Below, one piece after another: positions 16,477-25,012 of a DNA stretch of 42,237 nucleotides; positions within the stretch are counted from its first letter, which is position 1, and every line of letters begins with the position of its first letter. Both the position numbers and the translations under genes were made by a program. The stretch comes from Pseudomonadota bacterium (GTDB lineage: Bacteria; Pseudomonadota; Alphaproteobacteria; Reyranellales; Reyranellaceae), in the NCBI GenBank assembly GCA_020160955.1, contig JAIUOX010000035.1, positions 1 through 42,237 of the forward strand, in the 5' to 3' direction. The notes beneath the pieces were generated by a model. The model did no database searches. It was not told the DNA's origin and saw only the letters and a program-made list of their open reading frames with translations.

Positions 16477-16920
16477 GTGACCTTCGACCTCAAGGACCGG
16501 CGGATCTACGGGTTCGCCACCGAGGAACACCTGCGATTCGCCGACCAGGACGTCAACGGCCACGTCAACAACGGCGCCTTCCTGCAGCTGATGGAGAACG
16601 CCCGCGTCTCCTACCTGCGCGGCTTCGTGCGCTCCGGCCTGCCGCGCTTCCGCATGGTCATCGGCCGCATCGAGACCGACTTTCGCCGCCAGATGTTCTA
16701 TCCCGGCCGCGCCACCGCCTGTGCCCGCCTGCTCGAGGTGCACGAGCGCAAGTGCGTGATCGGCCAGGCGCTGTTCGACGGCGAGGGCAACTGCACCGCG
16801 ACGCAGCGCGTCATCATGGTGTCGCTGGACGAGCAGACCCACCGCAGCACGCCGTTCGAGCCCGCCGTCCGCGACGTGCTCGAACGCTTCGCCGCCTCTC
16901 CGGATGGAATGATCGCATGA
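16477..16920 (+). CDS. Acyl-CoA thioesterase, 4HBT/hotdog family
   Basis: A 147-residue hotdog protein. The active-site helix motif FADQDVNGHVNNGAFL matches the 4-hydroxybenzoyl-CoA thioesterase family, where the aspartate of the first helix supports thioester hydrolysis. The start is GTG at 16477, three bases after the VOC stop, with GAGG nearby. The end overlaps the next gene by ATGA. The substrate is unknown; the pairing with a second hotdog protein suggests acyl-CoA clearance or a two-step thioester pathway. Confidence 0.88.
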   Translation: MTFDLKDRRIYGFATEEHLRFADQDVNGHVNNGAFLQLMENARVSYLRGFVRSGLPRFRMVIGRIETDFRRQMFYPGRATACARLLEVHERKCVIGQALFDGEGNCTATQRVIMVSLDEQTHRSTPFEPAVRDVLERFAASPDGMIA

Positions 16921-17378
16921 CCGCCTCGCTGGTTCCCGAGGGCTTCGCCCGGCTCGACGTCACCGACGACTTCGTCGGGCTGATCGGGCCGCTCTGGTAC
17001 AAGGCGGAGGGCGAGCGCCTGCGCATCGGCCTGCCGCTCGAGCCGCGCCACGGCAACCCGATGGGCTGGGCGCATGGCGGCCTGCTGGTCACGGTGGCCG
17101 ACATGGTGATGGGCGTCGGCTCCGGCCACGCGACCGGCATCCGCTGGCCGCATCCCACGGTGTCGCTCAGCACCGAGTTCGTGCGCGGCGCGCGGCTCGG
17201 CCAGTGGCTGGAAGGCACCGCCCGGATCGCCCGGCGCACCGTGAACTTCTGCTTCTGCAGCTGCGACCTGGTGTGCGGTGGCGAGATCGTGCTGGTCGCC
17301 TCCGGCGTCTTCAAGGTCCCCGACCTCGACAAGATCCCCGCCGACCGCCGCGAACACGCACTCAGGAAGCTGGGCTGA
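16917..17378 (+). CDS. PaaI-type thioesterase
   Basis: A 153-residue hotdog protein of the PaaI/YbgC-like group. The motif NPMGWAHGGLLVTVADM contains the HGG turn and the acidic residue expected in the catalytic helix. It starts at ATG 16917, overlapping the previous stop, and is the last gene of the MaoC-VOC-thioesterase run. The mirrored repeat at 17384 follows five bases after its stop and may end the transcript. Confidence 0.87.
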   Translation: MTASLVPEGFARLDVTDDFVGLIGPLWYKAEGERLRIGLPLEPRHGNPMGWAHGGLLVTVADMVMGVGSGHATGIRWPHPTVSLSTEFVRGARLGQWLEGTARIARRTVNFCFCSCDLVCGGEIVLVASGVFKVPDLDKIPADRREHALRKLG

Positions 17379-17383
17379 TCCCG

Positions 17384-17465
17384 AAGGGTCCCTCGCTGCG
17401 CTCGGGATGACAGGGCGAGCGATGGGCCGCCTTCCTTGTCATCCCGAGCGCAGCGAGGGACCTTT
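17384..17465. repeat. Dispersed mirrored repeat, copy 1
   Basis: Two 29-base arms facing each other (17384-17412 and 17437-17465, one mismatch) around a 24-base spacer. The core of each arm is CCCTCGCTGCGCTCGGGATG or its complement. The element lies between the convergent PaaI-type and membrane glycosyltransferase genes. It would form a long hairpin in either transcript and could serve as a terminator. Similar copies occur at 33119 and 39147. Confidence 0.85.
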
Positions 17466-17471
17466 CCCGGC

Positions 17472-19052
17472 TCACGCCTTCTTCTTCCGCCGGTAGATGC
17501 GGTAGCGGTCGAAGTCCATCAGGTGTTCGTAGTTCTCGAAGGCGTCGGCGAACACCCGGTTCTGCAGGAAGTACTCGAGGTAGTCGAACTCCTTGCCCTG
17601 GCAGCGCGGGATGCCGGCGATGCGGTCGACGATCAGCAGGTCGGGCTGCTCGCGTGCGAAGTCCTCGCTCACCATGTCGAACACCATCTTCTCGGTGTCG
17701 CTCATCGTGTCGGGCGGGTTGTAGAGCGCCGGGAAGTCGTCGCAGGTCGCGTAGACGCCCTGCAGCACCCACATGGTCAGGAACCGCATGGTCATGCGGC
17801 CGCCGATGTAGTTGATCAGCGGCCATAGCGGGTAGATGCCGGGCGACAGCGCCAGCACCGTGCGGTTGGGCGCGTTCTGCTCGATGATGTGCTGCAGGCG
17901 GCCGCCGATCGAATCCTCGAACTGGCGCTGCTTGTAGAACGGCGGCGTGTAGAGCGCGGCCTGGAAGTACAGCAGCACCATCAGCGTCGCCGAGATCACC
18001 GCCACCGGCAGGCGGTGCAGGCTGCGGCTGATCGGCAGGTAGCGGTCGACGGTCTGCGACACGGTCAGCGCGGCCAGCAGGATGGCGGCCGAGAGCGCCG
18101 GCAGCACGTGGTAGGGCCAGCCCTTGGCCTGGGCGATCGCCGAGCAGGCCGCGCCGATGCCGAACACCAGCAGCACGCGCGCCGCCAGCGCCTTGGTGAA
18201 GACGATGGCGATCAGGCCGAAGATCGCCAGCGCGACCAGCGTCGGCCCCAGCACGTTGCTGCCCAGCACCTCGCGCCAGCCCGAATCGCCGATCGGCGCG
18301 TAGGCCTCGACGGCGAGCGGCATGACGAAGGTGCCGTACTCGCGGAACACCGTGTACATCGACACGAGATGGGCCAGCGCCACCAGCCCGATCGCCCACG
18401 GGATCGGGTCGGCCAGCGTGGCCCGCCAGCCGCGCCGCACCAGCAGGTAGAGTTCGACCGCCGCCGGGATGGCGAGGTAGTGCGGCTTCATCGCCATCGC
18501 CAGGCCGGCCACCAGGCCGATCGCGATCGCCGCGCCGCGGGCCGGCGCCACGCCCTCGGCCCGCGCCATCGAGGCGAACAGGTAGGGCGCCGAGGCGATG
18601 AACAGGATGTGCTCGCGCTGGCCGAAATGCTCGTTGGGCAGCACCGTGAAAAGGAACAGCAGGACCGGCGGCAGCAACGCCTCGGTCAGCGCGTGGTCGG
18701 CCGAGGGCACCAGCTTGATCAGCCGGCGGCAGGCCCAGAACGAGGCGAAGATGCCGGCGACCACCCAGGCGGTGAACCAGAAGGTCGGCCCGCCCGGCAG
18801 GACGCGCGCGGTCAGGATCGGCAGGGCGTGGACGACGAAGGTGAGCGGCAGGTTCTCGTCGATGATCTCGACGTACAGCCGCTCGCCATGCACCCAGCGG
18901 GCCGAGACGTCGAGGATCGCCGCCACGTCGTGGTTGATCGGCGGAAAGAAATAGCCCGCCAGCCACAGCACGGGCAGGACGAACAGGGGCAGCAGCAGCA
19001 GGCGTTCGACGCGCGCCGGAACTGAGGGAGGCTTGGTCGTGGCGGTTGGCAA
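17472..19052 (-). CDS. Multi-spanning GT-C/GT39-like glycosyltransferase, putative
   Basis: A 526-residue protein with about ten or more transmembrane segments and a soluble C-terminal tail of roughly 150 residues. The first extracytoplasmic loop contains INHDVAAILDVSARWVHG and YVEIIDENLPL. This acidic-loop arrangement is seen in polyprenyl-phosphate-sugar-dependent glycosyltransferases of the GT-C fold. The likely role is transfer of a lipid-linked sugar to an envelope acceptor. The start appears to be TTG at 19052, with no good alternative in frame. It is divergent by 56 bases from the methyltransferase-GT2-SMR operon, which would make and flip the donor. Confidence 0.7.
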   Translation of the reverse strand: MPTATTKPPSVPARVERLLLLPLFVLPVLWLAGYFFPPINHDVAAILDVSARWVHGERLYVEIIDENLPLTFVVHALPILTARVLPGGPTFWFTAWVVAGIFASFWACRRLIKLVPSADHALTEALLPPVLLFLFTVLPNEHFGQREHILFIASAPYLFASMARAEGVAPARGAAIAIGLVAGLAMAMKPHYLAIPAAVELYLLVRRGWRATLADPIPWAIGLVALAHLVSMYTVFREYGTFVMPLAVEAYAPIGDSGWREVLGSNVLGPTLVALAIFGLIAIVFTKALAARVLLVFGIGAACSAIAQAKGWPYHVLPALSAAILLAALTVSQTVDRYLPISRSLHRLPVAVISATLMVLLYFQAALYTPPFYKQRQFEDSIGGRLQHIIEQNAPNRTVLALSPGIYPLWPLINYIGGRMTMRFLTMWVLQGVYATCDDFPALYNPPDTMSDTEKMVFDMVSEDFAREQPDLLIVDRIAGIPRCQGKEFDYLEYFLQNRVFADAFENYEHLMDFDRYRIYRRKKKA

Positions 19053-19108
19053 GGCGGGTGCAAGATATCATAAGCGGACGGCGGAGCGACAAGTCGGGAA
19101 GGGCGTCG

Positions 19109-19846
19109 GTGGAACGGGACGAATACGAGCGGATGCACGCCGTGGAGGACCGCATGTGGTGGTACCGCGGGTTGCGGACGCTCGCCGCCGGCCTGCTGTC
19201 CCGGGCCCTGTCGGCGTCCGGCGCGCGCGGCGCGGTGCTCGATGCCGGCTGCGGCACCGGCGGCATGCTGCGCCGCCTCGGCCCGGCGGTGGCCGGCCGG
19301 CCGACGCTCGGGCTGGAGTACGACGGCGTCGCGGCGTCCTTCGCCGCCGGAAAGGCGGCGCGGCCGGTGGTCGGCGGCTCGGTCAACCAGCTGCCGTTCG
19401 GCGACGGCGCGCTGGCCGGCTACCTGTCGCTCGACGTGCTGTGCCATGGCGGTGTCGAGCCGGCGCTTGCCCTGAAAGAGGCGCATCGCTGCTTGAATGC
19501 CGGCGCGATCGCCGTGTTCAATCTGCCGGCCTATGAGTGGCTGTTGTCTGCCCACGATCGCCGCGTGCACAATGTGCGCCGCTTCACCCGCCGCCAGGCC
19601 GGCGCCCTGCTGGCGGGACACGGCTTCCGCGTCCTGCGCTCGAGTTACTGGAACACCCTGTTGTTTCCCCTGATGCTGCTGCACCGCCTGTTCGGGCGCG
19701 ACGACGCGGAGAGCGACGTGCACGATTATCCCGCCTGGCTCGACGCGCTGTTCTCGGCCGCCCTGGCGATCGAGCGGGCCGCGATCCGCGCCGGCCTTGC
19801 CCTGCCGTTCGGCGGCTCGCTGATCGTCGTGGCGGTGCGCACGTGA
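19109..19846 (+). CDS. Class I SAM-dependent methyltransferase
   Basis: A 245-residue protein. Motif I, VLDAGCGTGGML, binds S-adenosylmethionine. A conserved N-terminal HAVEDRMWWYRGLR is typical of methyltransferases found in glycan clusters. The GTG at 19109 was chosen because GGAAGG precedes it at good spacing; an in-frame TTG at 19046 is less likely. Its stop overlaps the GTG start of the glycosyltransferase gene (GTGA). It may methylate a sugar or lipid intermediate made by its operon partners, but the acceptor is unknown. Confidence 0.85.
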   Translation: MERDEYERMHAVEDRMWWYRGLRTLAAGLLSRALSASGARGAVLDAGCGTGGMLRRLGPAVAGRPTLGLEYDGVAASFAAGKAARPVVGGSVNQLPFGDGALAGYLSLDVLCHGGVEPALALKEAHRCLNAGAIAVFNLPAYEWLLSAHDRRVHNVRRFTRRQAGALLAGHGFRVLRSSYWNTLLFPLMLLHRLFGRDDAESDVHDYPAWLDALFSAALAIERAAIRAGLALPFGGSLIVVAVRT

Positions 19847-20877
19847 CCCGGTCCCCGGCCCCCGCGCTGTCGATCGTCGTGCCGGTCTACAACGGCGCCG
19901 GCACGGTCGGCGGCCTGGTCGAGGCGCTGCGCGGCCTCGACATCGAGGGCGGCCTCGAGATCGTGCTGGTCGTCGACTGCAGCCCCGACGACAGCCTCGC
20001 GGTGTGCAAGCGGCTGGCGGCCGAGCCGGGCGCCCCGGTCACGGTGCTGAGCCTCAGCCGCAATTTCGGCGAGCACAACGCGGTGATGGCCGGCCTGGCG
20101 CGGGCGCGCGGCGACTACGCGATCACCATGGACGACGACCTGCAGAACCCGCCGGGCGAGGTGAAGCGGCTGTTCGAGCATGCCCGCGACGGCAACTACG
20201 ACGCCGTCTACACCTACTACGCCGAGAAGCAGCACGCCGCGTGGCGCAACCTCGGCAGCCGCTTCACCAACTGGTGCGCCGACCACCTGATCGACAAGCC
20301 GCCGGGGCTCTACCTGTCGAGCTTCCGCTGCCTGTCGGCCTTCGTGCGCGAGCGCATCGTCGGCAACTACGAGGGCCCGTATCCCTACGTCGACGGCCTC
20401 GTCTTCCAGGTGACGCAGAACGTCGGCCGCCTGCAGGTCGAGCACCTGCCGCGCGCCGAGGGCCGCTCCAACTACACGCTGCGCCGGCTGATCCGGCTGT
20501 GGCTGTCGATGTTCCTCAACTTCTCCGTCATGCCGCTGCGGCTGGCGACGCTGCTGGGGCTGGGCTTCGGCGCGCTGGGCGCGCTGGCCGCCTTCATCGT
20601 CGTGGTCGAGGCGGTGATCTCCGACAAGCCGCCGCAGGGCTGGGCGTCGCTGATGGTCGCGGTGCTGGTGCTGGCCGGCGTGCAGCTGGTGGTGGTCGGC
20701 CTGATCGGCGAGTACGTCGGCCGCATGTTCCTGGCGGTCAACCGCAAGCCGCAATACCTGGTGCGCGAGGTGTTCCGCCGCGGCGCCGACGGGCTGGAGA
20801 TCGAACGGCCGAAGGTCGACACGAGGGCGGCCGGCCAGCCGCATCGCGAACCGTCGCGGGGGAGTTTCGAGGAATGA
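19843..20877 (+). CDS. Family 2 glycosyltransferase, polyprenyl-phosphate sugar synthase type
   Basis: A 344-residue protein. The GT-A domain begins LSIVVPVYNG and has the metal/nucleotide-binding DDD at D97-D99 (MDDDLQNPPGE), a motif of the DPM1/ArnC/GtrB branch. Two C-terminal transmembrane helices (about 235-290) follow, as in GtrB and ArnC. It should move a sugar from a nucleotide donor onto undecaprenyl phosphate at the inner face of the membrane. It starts at GTG 19843, overlapping the methyltransferase stop, and its own stop overlaps the SMR gene (ATGA). Confidence 0.88.
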   Translation: MTRSPAPALSIVVPVYNGAGTVGGLVEALRGLDIEGGLEIVLVVDCSPDDSLAVCKRLAAEPGAPVTVLSLSRNFGEHNAVMAGLARARGDYAITMDDDLQNPPGEVKRLFEHARDGNYDAVYTYYAEKQHAAWRNLGSRFTNWCADHLIDKPPGLYLSSFRCLSAFVRERIVGNYEGPYPYVDGLVFQVTQNVGRLQVEHLPRAEGRSNYTLRRLIRLWLSMFLNFSVMPLRLATLLGLGFGALGALAAFIVVVEAVISDKPPQGWASLMVAVLVLAGVQLVVVGLIGEYVGRMFLAVNRKPQYLVREVFRRGADGLEIERPKVDTRAAGQPHREPSRGSFEE

Positions 20878-21206
20878 CCGTCTACTACGTCGCCCTGGGC
20901 ATCGGCATCCTGGCCGGCATCGTGGGCCAGATCCTGCTCAAGATGGGCGCCGATGCGCCCGACTTCGTGAGCCAGCTGATGCGGCCCTCGACCATCGCCG
21001 GCCTCGCGCTCTACGGCTCGGCGGCGTTCCTCTACATCATCGCCCTGCGCAAGCTGCCGGTGTCGGTCGCCTTTCCCTCGGTGTCGCTGTCCTACGCGAT
21101 CGTCGCGGTGCTCGGGCACTTCCTTTTCGGCGAGCCGTTCGGCATCAAGCAGCTGGGCGGCATTGCCCTGATCATGGGCGGCGTGGTGCTGATCAACCAG
21201 CACTGA
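20874..21206 (+). CDS. Small four-helix EamA/SMR-like membrane protein, putative lipid-linked sugar flippase
   Basis: A 110-residue protein with four hydrophobic helices and the pattern GQILLKMGA ... LPVSVAFPSVSLSYAIVAVLG ... GEPFGIKQLGGIALIMGGV, matching the SMR/EamA half-size family that includes ArnE/ArnF. Because it is translationally coupled to a polyprenyl-phosphate glycosyltransferase, a role in flipping the lipid-linked sugar is more likely than drug export. It would act as a homo-oligomer, since only one such gene is present. Confidence 0.8.
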   Translation: MTVYYVALGIGILAGIVGQILLKMGADAPDFVSQLMRPSTIAGLALYGSAAFLYIIALRKLPVSVAFPSVSLSYAIVAVLGHFLFGEPFGIKQLGGIALIMGGVVLINQH

Positions 21207-21225
21207 CGACACGGGAGAGACGACA

Positions 21226-22089
21226 ATGGATTACGAGCAGATCAAGTACGAGACCCACGACGGCATCCTCACCGTCACGCTGAACCGCCCGGACAAGCTC
21301 AACGCCTTCACCGGCCGCATGCTGTCCGAACTGCTCGACGCCATGGACCGCGCCGACCGCGACGACGACGTGCGCGCGGTGGTGTTCACCGGCGCCGGCC
21401 GCGGCTTCTGCGCCGGCGCCGACCTGTCGGGCGGCGCCAACACCTTCAATTCCGAGAAGCGCGGCCCGGTCGATCCCGGTCTTGATGGCCACCGCGACGG
21501 CGGCGGCCTGTTCACCCTGCGCCTCTACGAATCGCTGAAGCCGACGATCGCCGCCTGCAACGGCCCGGCGGTCGGCGTCGGCATCACCATGCAGCTCGCC
21601 ATGGACATCCGGCTGGCCTCGGAGGCCGCGCGCTACGGCTTCGTGTTCACCCGCCGCGCCATCGTCATGGAGGCCTGCTCGAGCTGGTTCCTGCCGCGCC
21701 TGGTGGGGCCGCAGCAGGCGCTGGAATGGGTGATGACTGGCCGGGTCTTCTCGGCCGAGGAGGCGCTGGCCGGCCGGCTGGTGCGCTCGATCCACAAGCC
21801 CGACGCGCTCCTGCCGGCGGCCTACGCGCTGGCCCGCGAGATCGCCGACAACACCGCCCCGGTGTCGGTCGCGCTCAATCGCCAGATGATCTGGAAGATG
21901 CTGGGCGCCGACCACCCGATGGAGGCCCACAAGGTCGATTCCAAGGGCATCTATTCCCGCGGCAAATCGGACGACGTGAAGGAGGGCGTGACCGCCTTCC
22001 TCGAGAAGCGCCCGGCCCGGTTCCCGATGAAGGTCACGACCGGCATGCCGTCCTACTTCCCGTGGTGGAAGGAACGTACGTTCGGCTAG
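21226..22089 (+). CDS. Enoyl-CoA hydratase/isomerase (crotonase) family protein
   Basis: A 287-residue crotonase. The oxyanion-hole segment is GAGRGFCAGADLSGG, and GPAVGVGITM supplies the second backbone NH. A glutamate in VMEACSSWFLPRLVG occupies the position of the general acid/base Glu. Length and motifs are normal. GGGAGAG precedes the ATG. It lies 19 bases after the SMR gene and directly upstream of the ABC transporter genes, so it may belong to the same transport/catabolism unit. The acyl substrate is unknown. Confidence 0.88.
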   Translation: MDYEQIKYETHDGILTVTLNRPDKLNAFTGRMLSELLDAMDRADRDDDVRAVVFTGAGRGFCAGADLSGGANTFNSEKRGPVDPGLDGHRDGGGLFTLRLYESLKPTIAACNGPAVGVGITMQLAMDIRLASEAARYGFVFTRRAIVMEACSSWFLPRLVGPQQALEWVMTGRVFSAEEALAGRLVRSIHKPDALLPAAYALAREIADNTAPVSVALNRQMIWKMLGADHPMEAHKVDSKGIYSRGKSDDVKEGVTAFLEKRPARFPMKVTTGMPSYFPWWKERTFG

Positions 22090-22152
22090 GGGGCCGTTGC
22101 CCGCCGCGCACCGTTGCGGCATCCTCCGGCGCAAATCGAACGGGAGGATGCG

Positions 22153-23187
22153 ATGAACGAGCTGCGAATGCGCCGTCGTGCCGTGCTGGCCGCGGCCCCG
22201 CTGGTGGTTGCCGCCCCTTACGTGGCGCGGGCCCAGGGCAAGCCCGAGAAGTCGAAGGTCGTGCTGGCGGTCGGCGGCAAGTCGGCGCTGTACTACCTGT
22301 CGCTGACGATCGCCGAGAAGAAGGGTTTCTTCAAGGATGCCGGGCTGGACGTCGAGATCAACGATTTCCAGGGCGGCTCGAAGTCGCTGCAGGCCCTGAT
22401 GGGCGGCAGCGCCGACGTCGTCGCCGGCGCCTACGAGCACACCATCCGCATGCAGCAGCGCGGCCAGCCGATCGTCGGCTTCGCGCTGATCGGGCGCGGC
22501 ATGCAGATCTCGATCGGCCTGCGCAACGACGTGGCGGCCAAGGTCAAGGGACCGGCCGACATCAAGGGCATGAAGTTCGGCGTCACCGCGCCGGGCTCGT
22601 CGACCCACATGCTGCTGCTCAACTGGGCGGCCAAGGGCGGGCTCAAGGCCAGCGACGTCGTGGCGATCGGCGTCGGCGCCGGCGCCACCGTGCTGGCGGC
22701 GATCGAGAAGGGCGAGGTCGACGGCATCTCGCAGACCGACCCGGCGCTGACCATGCTGGAGGACAAGAAGCTCATCAAGATCATGGTCGACACGCGCACC
22801 ACCAAGGGCAACCAGGAGGTGTTCGGCGGCCCGTTCCCGGCGGCCTGCCTCTATGCCCAGCCCGACCTCCTGAAAAAGACGCCGAACACCGCGCAGGCGC
22901 TGGCGACCGGCATCGTGCGCGCCAACGAGTGGCTGCAGACGGCCTCGCCGGCCGACGTCGCATCGACCGTGCCGGAGGCCTACCTGCTGGGCGACCGCGC
23001 GATCTACGAGCGCTCGTTCGCCGGCATCCGCGAGACCATCTCGCCCGACGGCCAGATGCCGGCCGGCGCGATGGAGAACTGCCTGAAGTTCCTCGCGGCC
23101 AGCGACCCGCAGATCAAGGCCGAGACGGTGAAGCTCGACGCGACGTGGACCAACGAGTTCGCGGCCCGCGCCAGGAAGCAATCCTGA
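22153..23187 (+). CDS. ABC transporter substrate-binding protein, NitT/TauT type
   Basis: A 344-residue periplasmic binding protein. It starts at ATG 22153 behind GGGAGG. The N-terminus RMRRRAVLAAAPLVVAA ending in ARA-QG is a signal peptide with a Tat-like arginine run. The mature part, LSLTIAEKKGFFKDAGLDVE with GGSADVVAGAYEH, is the NMT1/THI5-like fold of nitrate, sulfonate or pyrimidine-precursor transporters. It is followed immediately by its ATPase and permease. The ligand cannot be named from sequence. Confidence 0.9.
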   Translation: MNELRMRRRAVLAAAPLVVAAPYVARAQGKPEKSKVVLAVGGKSALYYLSLTIAEKKGFFKDAGLDVEINDFQGGSKSLQALMGGSADVVAGAYEHTIRMQQRGQPIVGFALIGRGMQISIGLRNDVAAKVKGPADIKGMKFGVTAPGSSTHMLLLNWAAKGGLKASDVVAIGVGAGATVLAAIEKGEVDGISQTDPALTMLEDKKLIKIMVDTRTTKGNQEVFGGPFPAACLYAQPDLLKKTPNTAQALATGIVRANEWLQTASPADVASTVPEAYLLGDRAIYERSFAGIRETISPDGQMPAGAMENCLKFLAASDPQIKAETVKLDATWTNEFAARARKQS

Positions 23188-23192
23188 GCGCC

Positions 23193-24017
23193 TTGAACGG
23201 GATCGAAGCGCCGGCGCTGGCGTTCAGCGGCGTCACCTGCCGCTTCGCGGGGCGCGACGGCGGCGCGGCCTACACCGCCGTCGCCGACACCACGTTGCGC
23301 GTCGCCAAGGGCGAGTTCGTGTCGGTGGTCGGGCCGACCGGTTGCGGCAAGTCGACCCTGCTGAACGTCGCGGCCGGCCTGCTGGCGCCGTCGGCCGGCA
23401 CGGTCGAGGTGTTCGGCGAGCGGCTGGTCGCCGCCGACGGCGTCAACCGCCGGGCCGGCTACATGTTCCAGGCCGACGCGCTGATGCCGTGGCGCACCGG
23501 CCTCGCCAACGTGATGGCCGGGCTGGAATTTCGCGGCGTGCCGGCCGGCGAGGCCGCGGCGCGGGCCGAGGAGTGGCTGCGCCGGGTCGGGCTGGCGGGC
23601 TTCGGCGACCGCTACCCGCACCAGATGTCGGGCGGCATGCGCAAGCGCCTGGCGCTCGCCCAGACCCTGATCCTGAGCCCCGACATCCTGCTGATGGACG
23701 AGCCGTTCTCGGCGCTCGACGTGCAGACCCGGCAGCTGATGGAGAACGAGCTGCTGGCGCTGTGGGCCGAGGACCGCAAGTCGGTGCTGTTCATCACCCA
23801 CGACCTCGAGGAGGCCATCGCGCTCTCCGACCGCGTCGTCGTGCTGTCGGCCGGCCCGGGTACCCGCCCGATCGGCGACTTCCGCGTCGACCTCGAGCGG
23901 CCGCGCGACGTCTCGGAGATCCGCATGACGCCGGCCTTCCTCGACCTGCATCGCGAGATCTGGGGCGTCATGAAGGAAGAGGTGCTGAAGGCCTACCAGC
24001 GCCAGAAGGCGGCCTGA
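23193..24017 (+). CDS. ABC transporter ATP-binding protein, NitT/TauT type
   Basis: A 274-residue ATPase with Walker A GPTGCGKST (residues 47-55), signature MSGGMRKRLALAQ (about 145-157), Walker B ILLMDEPFSALD with D169 and E170, and the switch histidine in ITHDLEEA. It energises import by the neighbouring permease. The start is taken as TTG 23193, five bases after the binding-protein stop; no ATG or GTG is well placed, so the exact N-terminus is uncertain. Confidence 0.9.
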   Translation: MNGIEAPALAFSGVTCRFAGRDGGAAYTAVADTTLRVAKGEFVSVVGPTGCGKSTLLNVAAGLLAPSAGTVEVFGERLVAADGVNRRAGYMFQADALMPWRTGLANVMAGLEFRGVPAGEAAARAEEWLRRVGLAGFGDRYPHQMSGGMRKRLALAQTLILSPDILLMDEPFSALDVQTRQLMENELLALWAEDRKSVLFITHDLEEAIALSDRVVVLSAGPGTRPIGDFRVDLERPRDVSEIRMTPAFLDLHREIWGVMKEEVLKAYQRQKAA

Positions 24018-24019
24018 CC

Positions 24020-24817
24020 ATGCGGCTGCGCATCCTGCAATTGTCGCTGCTCGCCGTCCTGGTGCTGGCCTGGTACCTGCTGACCAAGCCCGGGCTCGTG
24101 CCGTCCTTCTACTTCGACCAGGACAACCGCGCGGCGTTCTTCTTCGGCGAACCGCAGAAGGTGTTTTGGGTGATCGTCGACTGGTTCTGGTCGGGCGAGA
24201 TCTGGGGCCACCTCGGCGTCACCCTGCTGGAGACCGCGCTGGGCTTCGCCATCGGCTCGGTGTTCGGCCTCGCCATGGGCCTGTGGCTGGCGCTGTCGCC
24301 GACCGCGTCGGCGGTGATGGATCCCTACATCAAGGGCTTCAACTCGATGCCGCGCGTCGTGCTGGCGCCGATCTTCGCGGTGTGGTTCGGGCTCGGCATC
24401 TGGTCGAAGGTCGCGCTGGGCGTCACGCTGGTCTTCTTCGTGGTGTTCTTCAACGTCTACCAGGGCGTGCGCGAGGTCAGCCCGGTGCTGATCGCCAACG
24501 CCCGCATGCTGGGCGCCTCGCCGCGCCAGCTGCTGCGCTCGATCTACCTGCCGTCGGCCATGAGCTGGGTGTTCGCGAGCCTGCACAACGCCGTCGGCCT
24601 CGCCTTCGTCGGCGCCGTGGTCGGCGAGTACCTCGGTTCGTCGCGCGGCGTCGGCTACCTGATCCTGCAGGCCGAGGGGACGTTCGACATCAACACGGTG
24701 TTCGCCGGCATCCTGGTTCTGACCGCCTTCGCGCTGCTGCTCGACGGCCTGGTGGGCACCGTCGAGCGCCGGCTGATGACGTGGCAGCCGCGGGCCAGCG
24801 AGACCGAGAAGGTCTAG
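24020..24817 (+). CDS. ABC transporter permease, NitT/TauT type
   Basis: A 265-residue inner-membrane protein with an N-terminal helix and about five further helices of the binding-protein-dependent permease fold. The EAA-like coupling loop is NARMLGASPRQLLRSIYLP. It starts two bases after the ATPase stop. Its last 117 bases lie inside the 173-bp direct repeat copied again at 26013. The gene is intact here, and its stop was originally one base from the convergent stop of a crotonase gene. Confidence 0.9.
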   Translation: MRLRILQLSLLAVLVLAWYLLTKPGLVPSFYFDQDNRAAFFFGEPQKVFWVIVDWFWSGEIWGHLGVTLLETALGFAIGSVFGLAMGLWLALSPTASAVMDPYIKGFNSMPRVVLAPIFAVWFGLGIWSKVALGVTLVFFVVFFNVYQGVREVSPVLIANARMLGASPRQLLRSIYLPSAMSWVFASLHNAVGLAFVGAVVGEYLGSSRGVGYLILQAEGTFDINTVFAGILVLTAFALLLDGLVGTVERRLMTWQPRASETEKV

Positions 24818-24873
24818 GTCAGGTCCCGGTGAACCGGGCCGCCCGCTTCTCGAGGAAGTGGGCGACGCCTTCC
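24701..24873. repeat. 173-bp direct repeat, left copy
   Basis: It matches 26013-26185 with four mismatches counted by eye. The copy holds the last 39 codons of the permease, a one-base gap and, on the minus strand, the last 55 bases (24819-24873) of the downstream crotonase gene. Homology ends abruptly at 24873. The distance between corresponding bases is 1312. Confidence 0.93.
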
Positions 24874-25012
24874 ATTACGCTCGCTGGTGCTTCTTGAGGG
24901 ACGCGCTGTCGTCGTGATGAAGACACCGGAGCCGCAGGCTGCAGATCGCGTCATCCGTAGGCGAGCTGCTCAATTGGCTTTCGCAAGGCGGGTTTCACAC
25001 CCGAACAGCACA

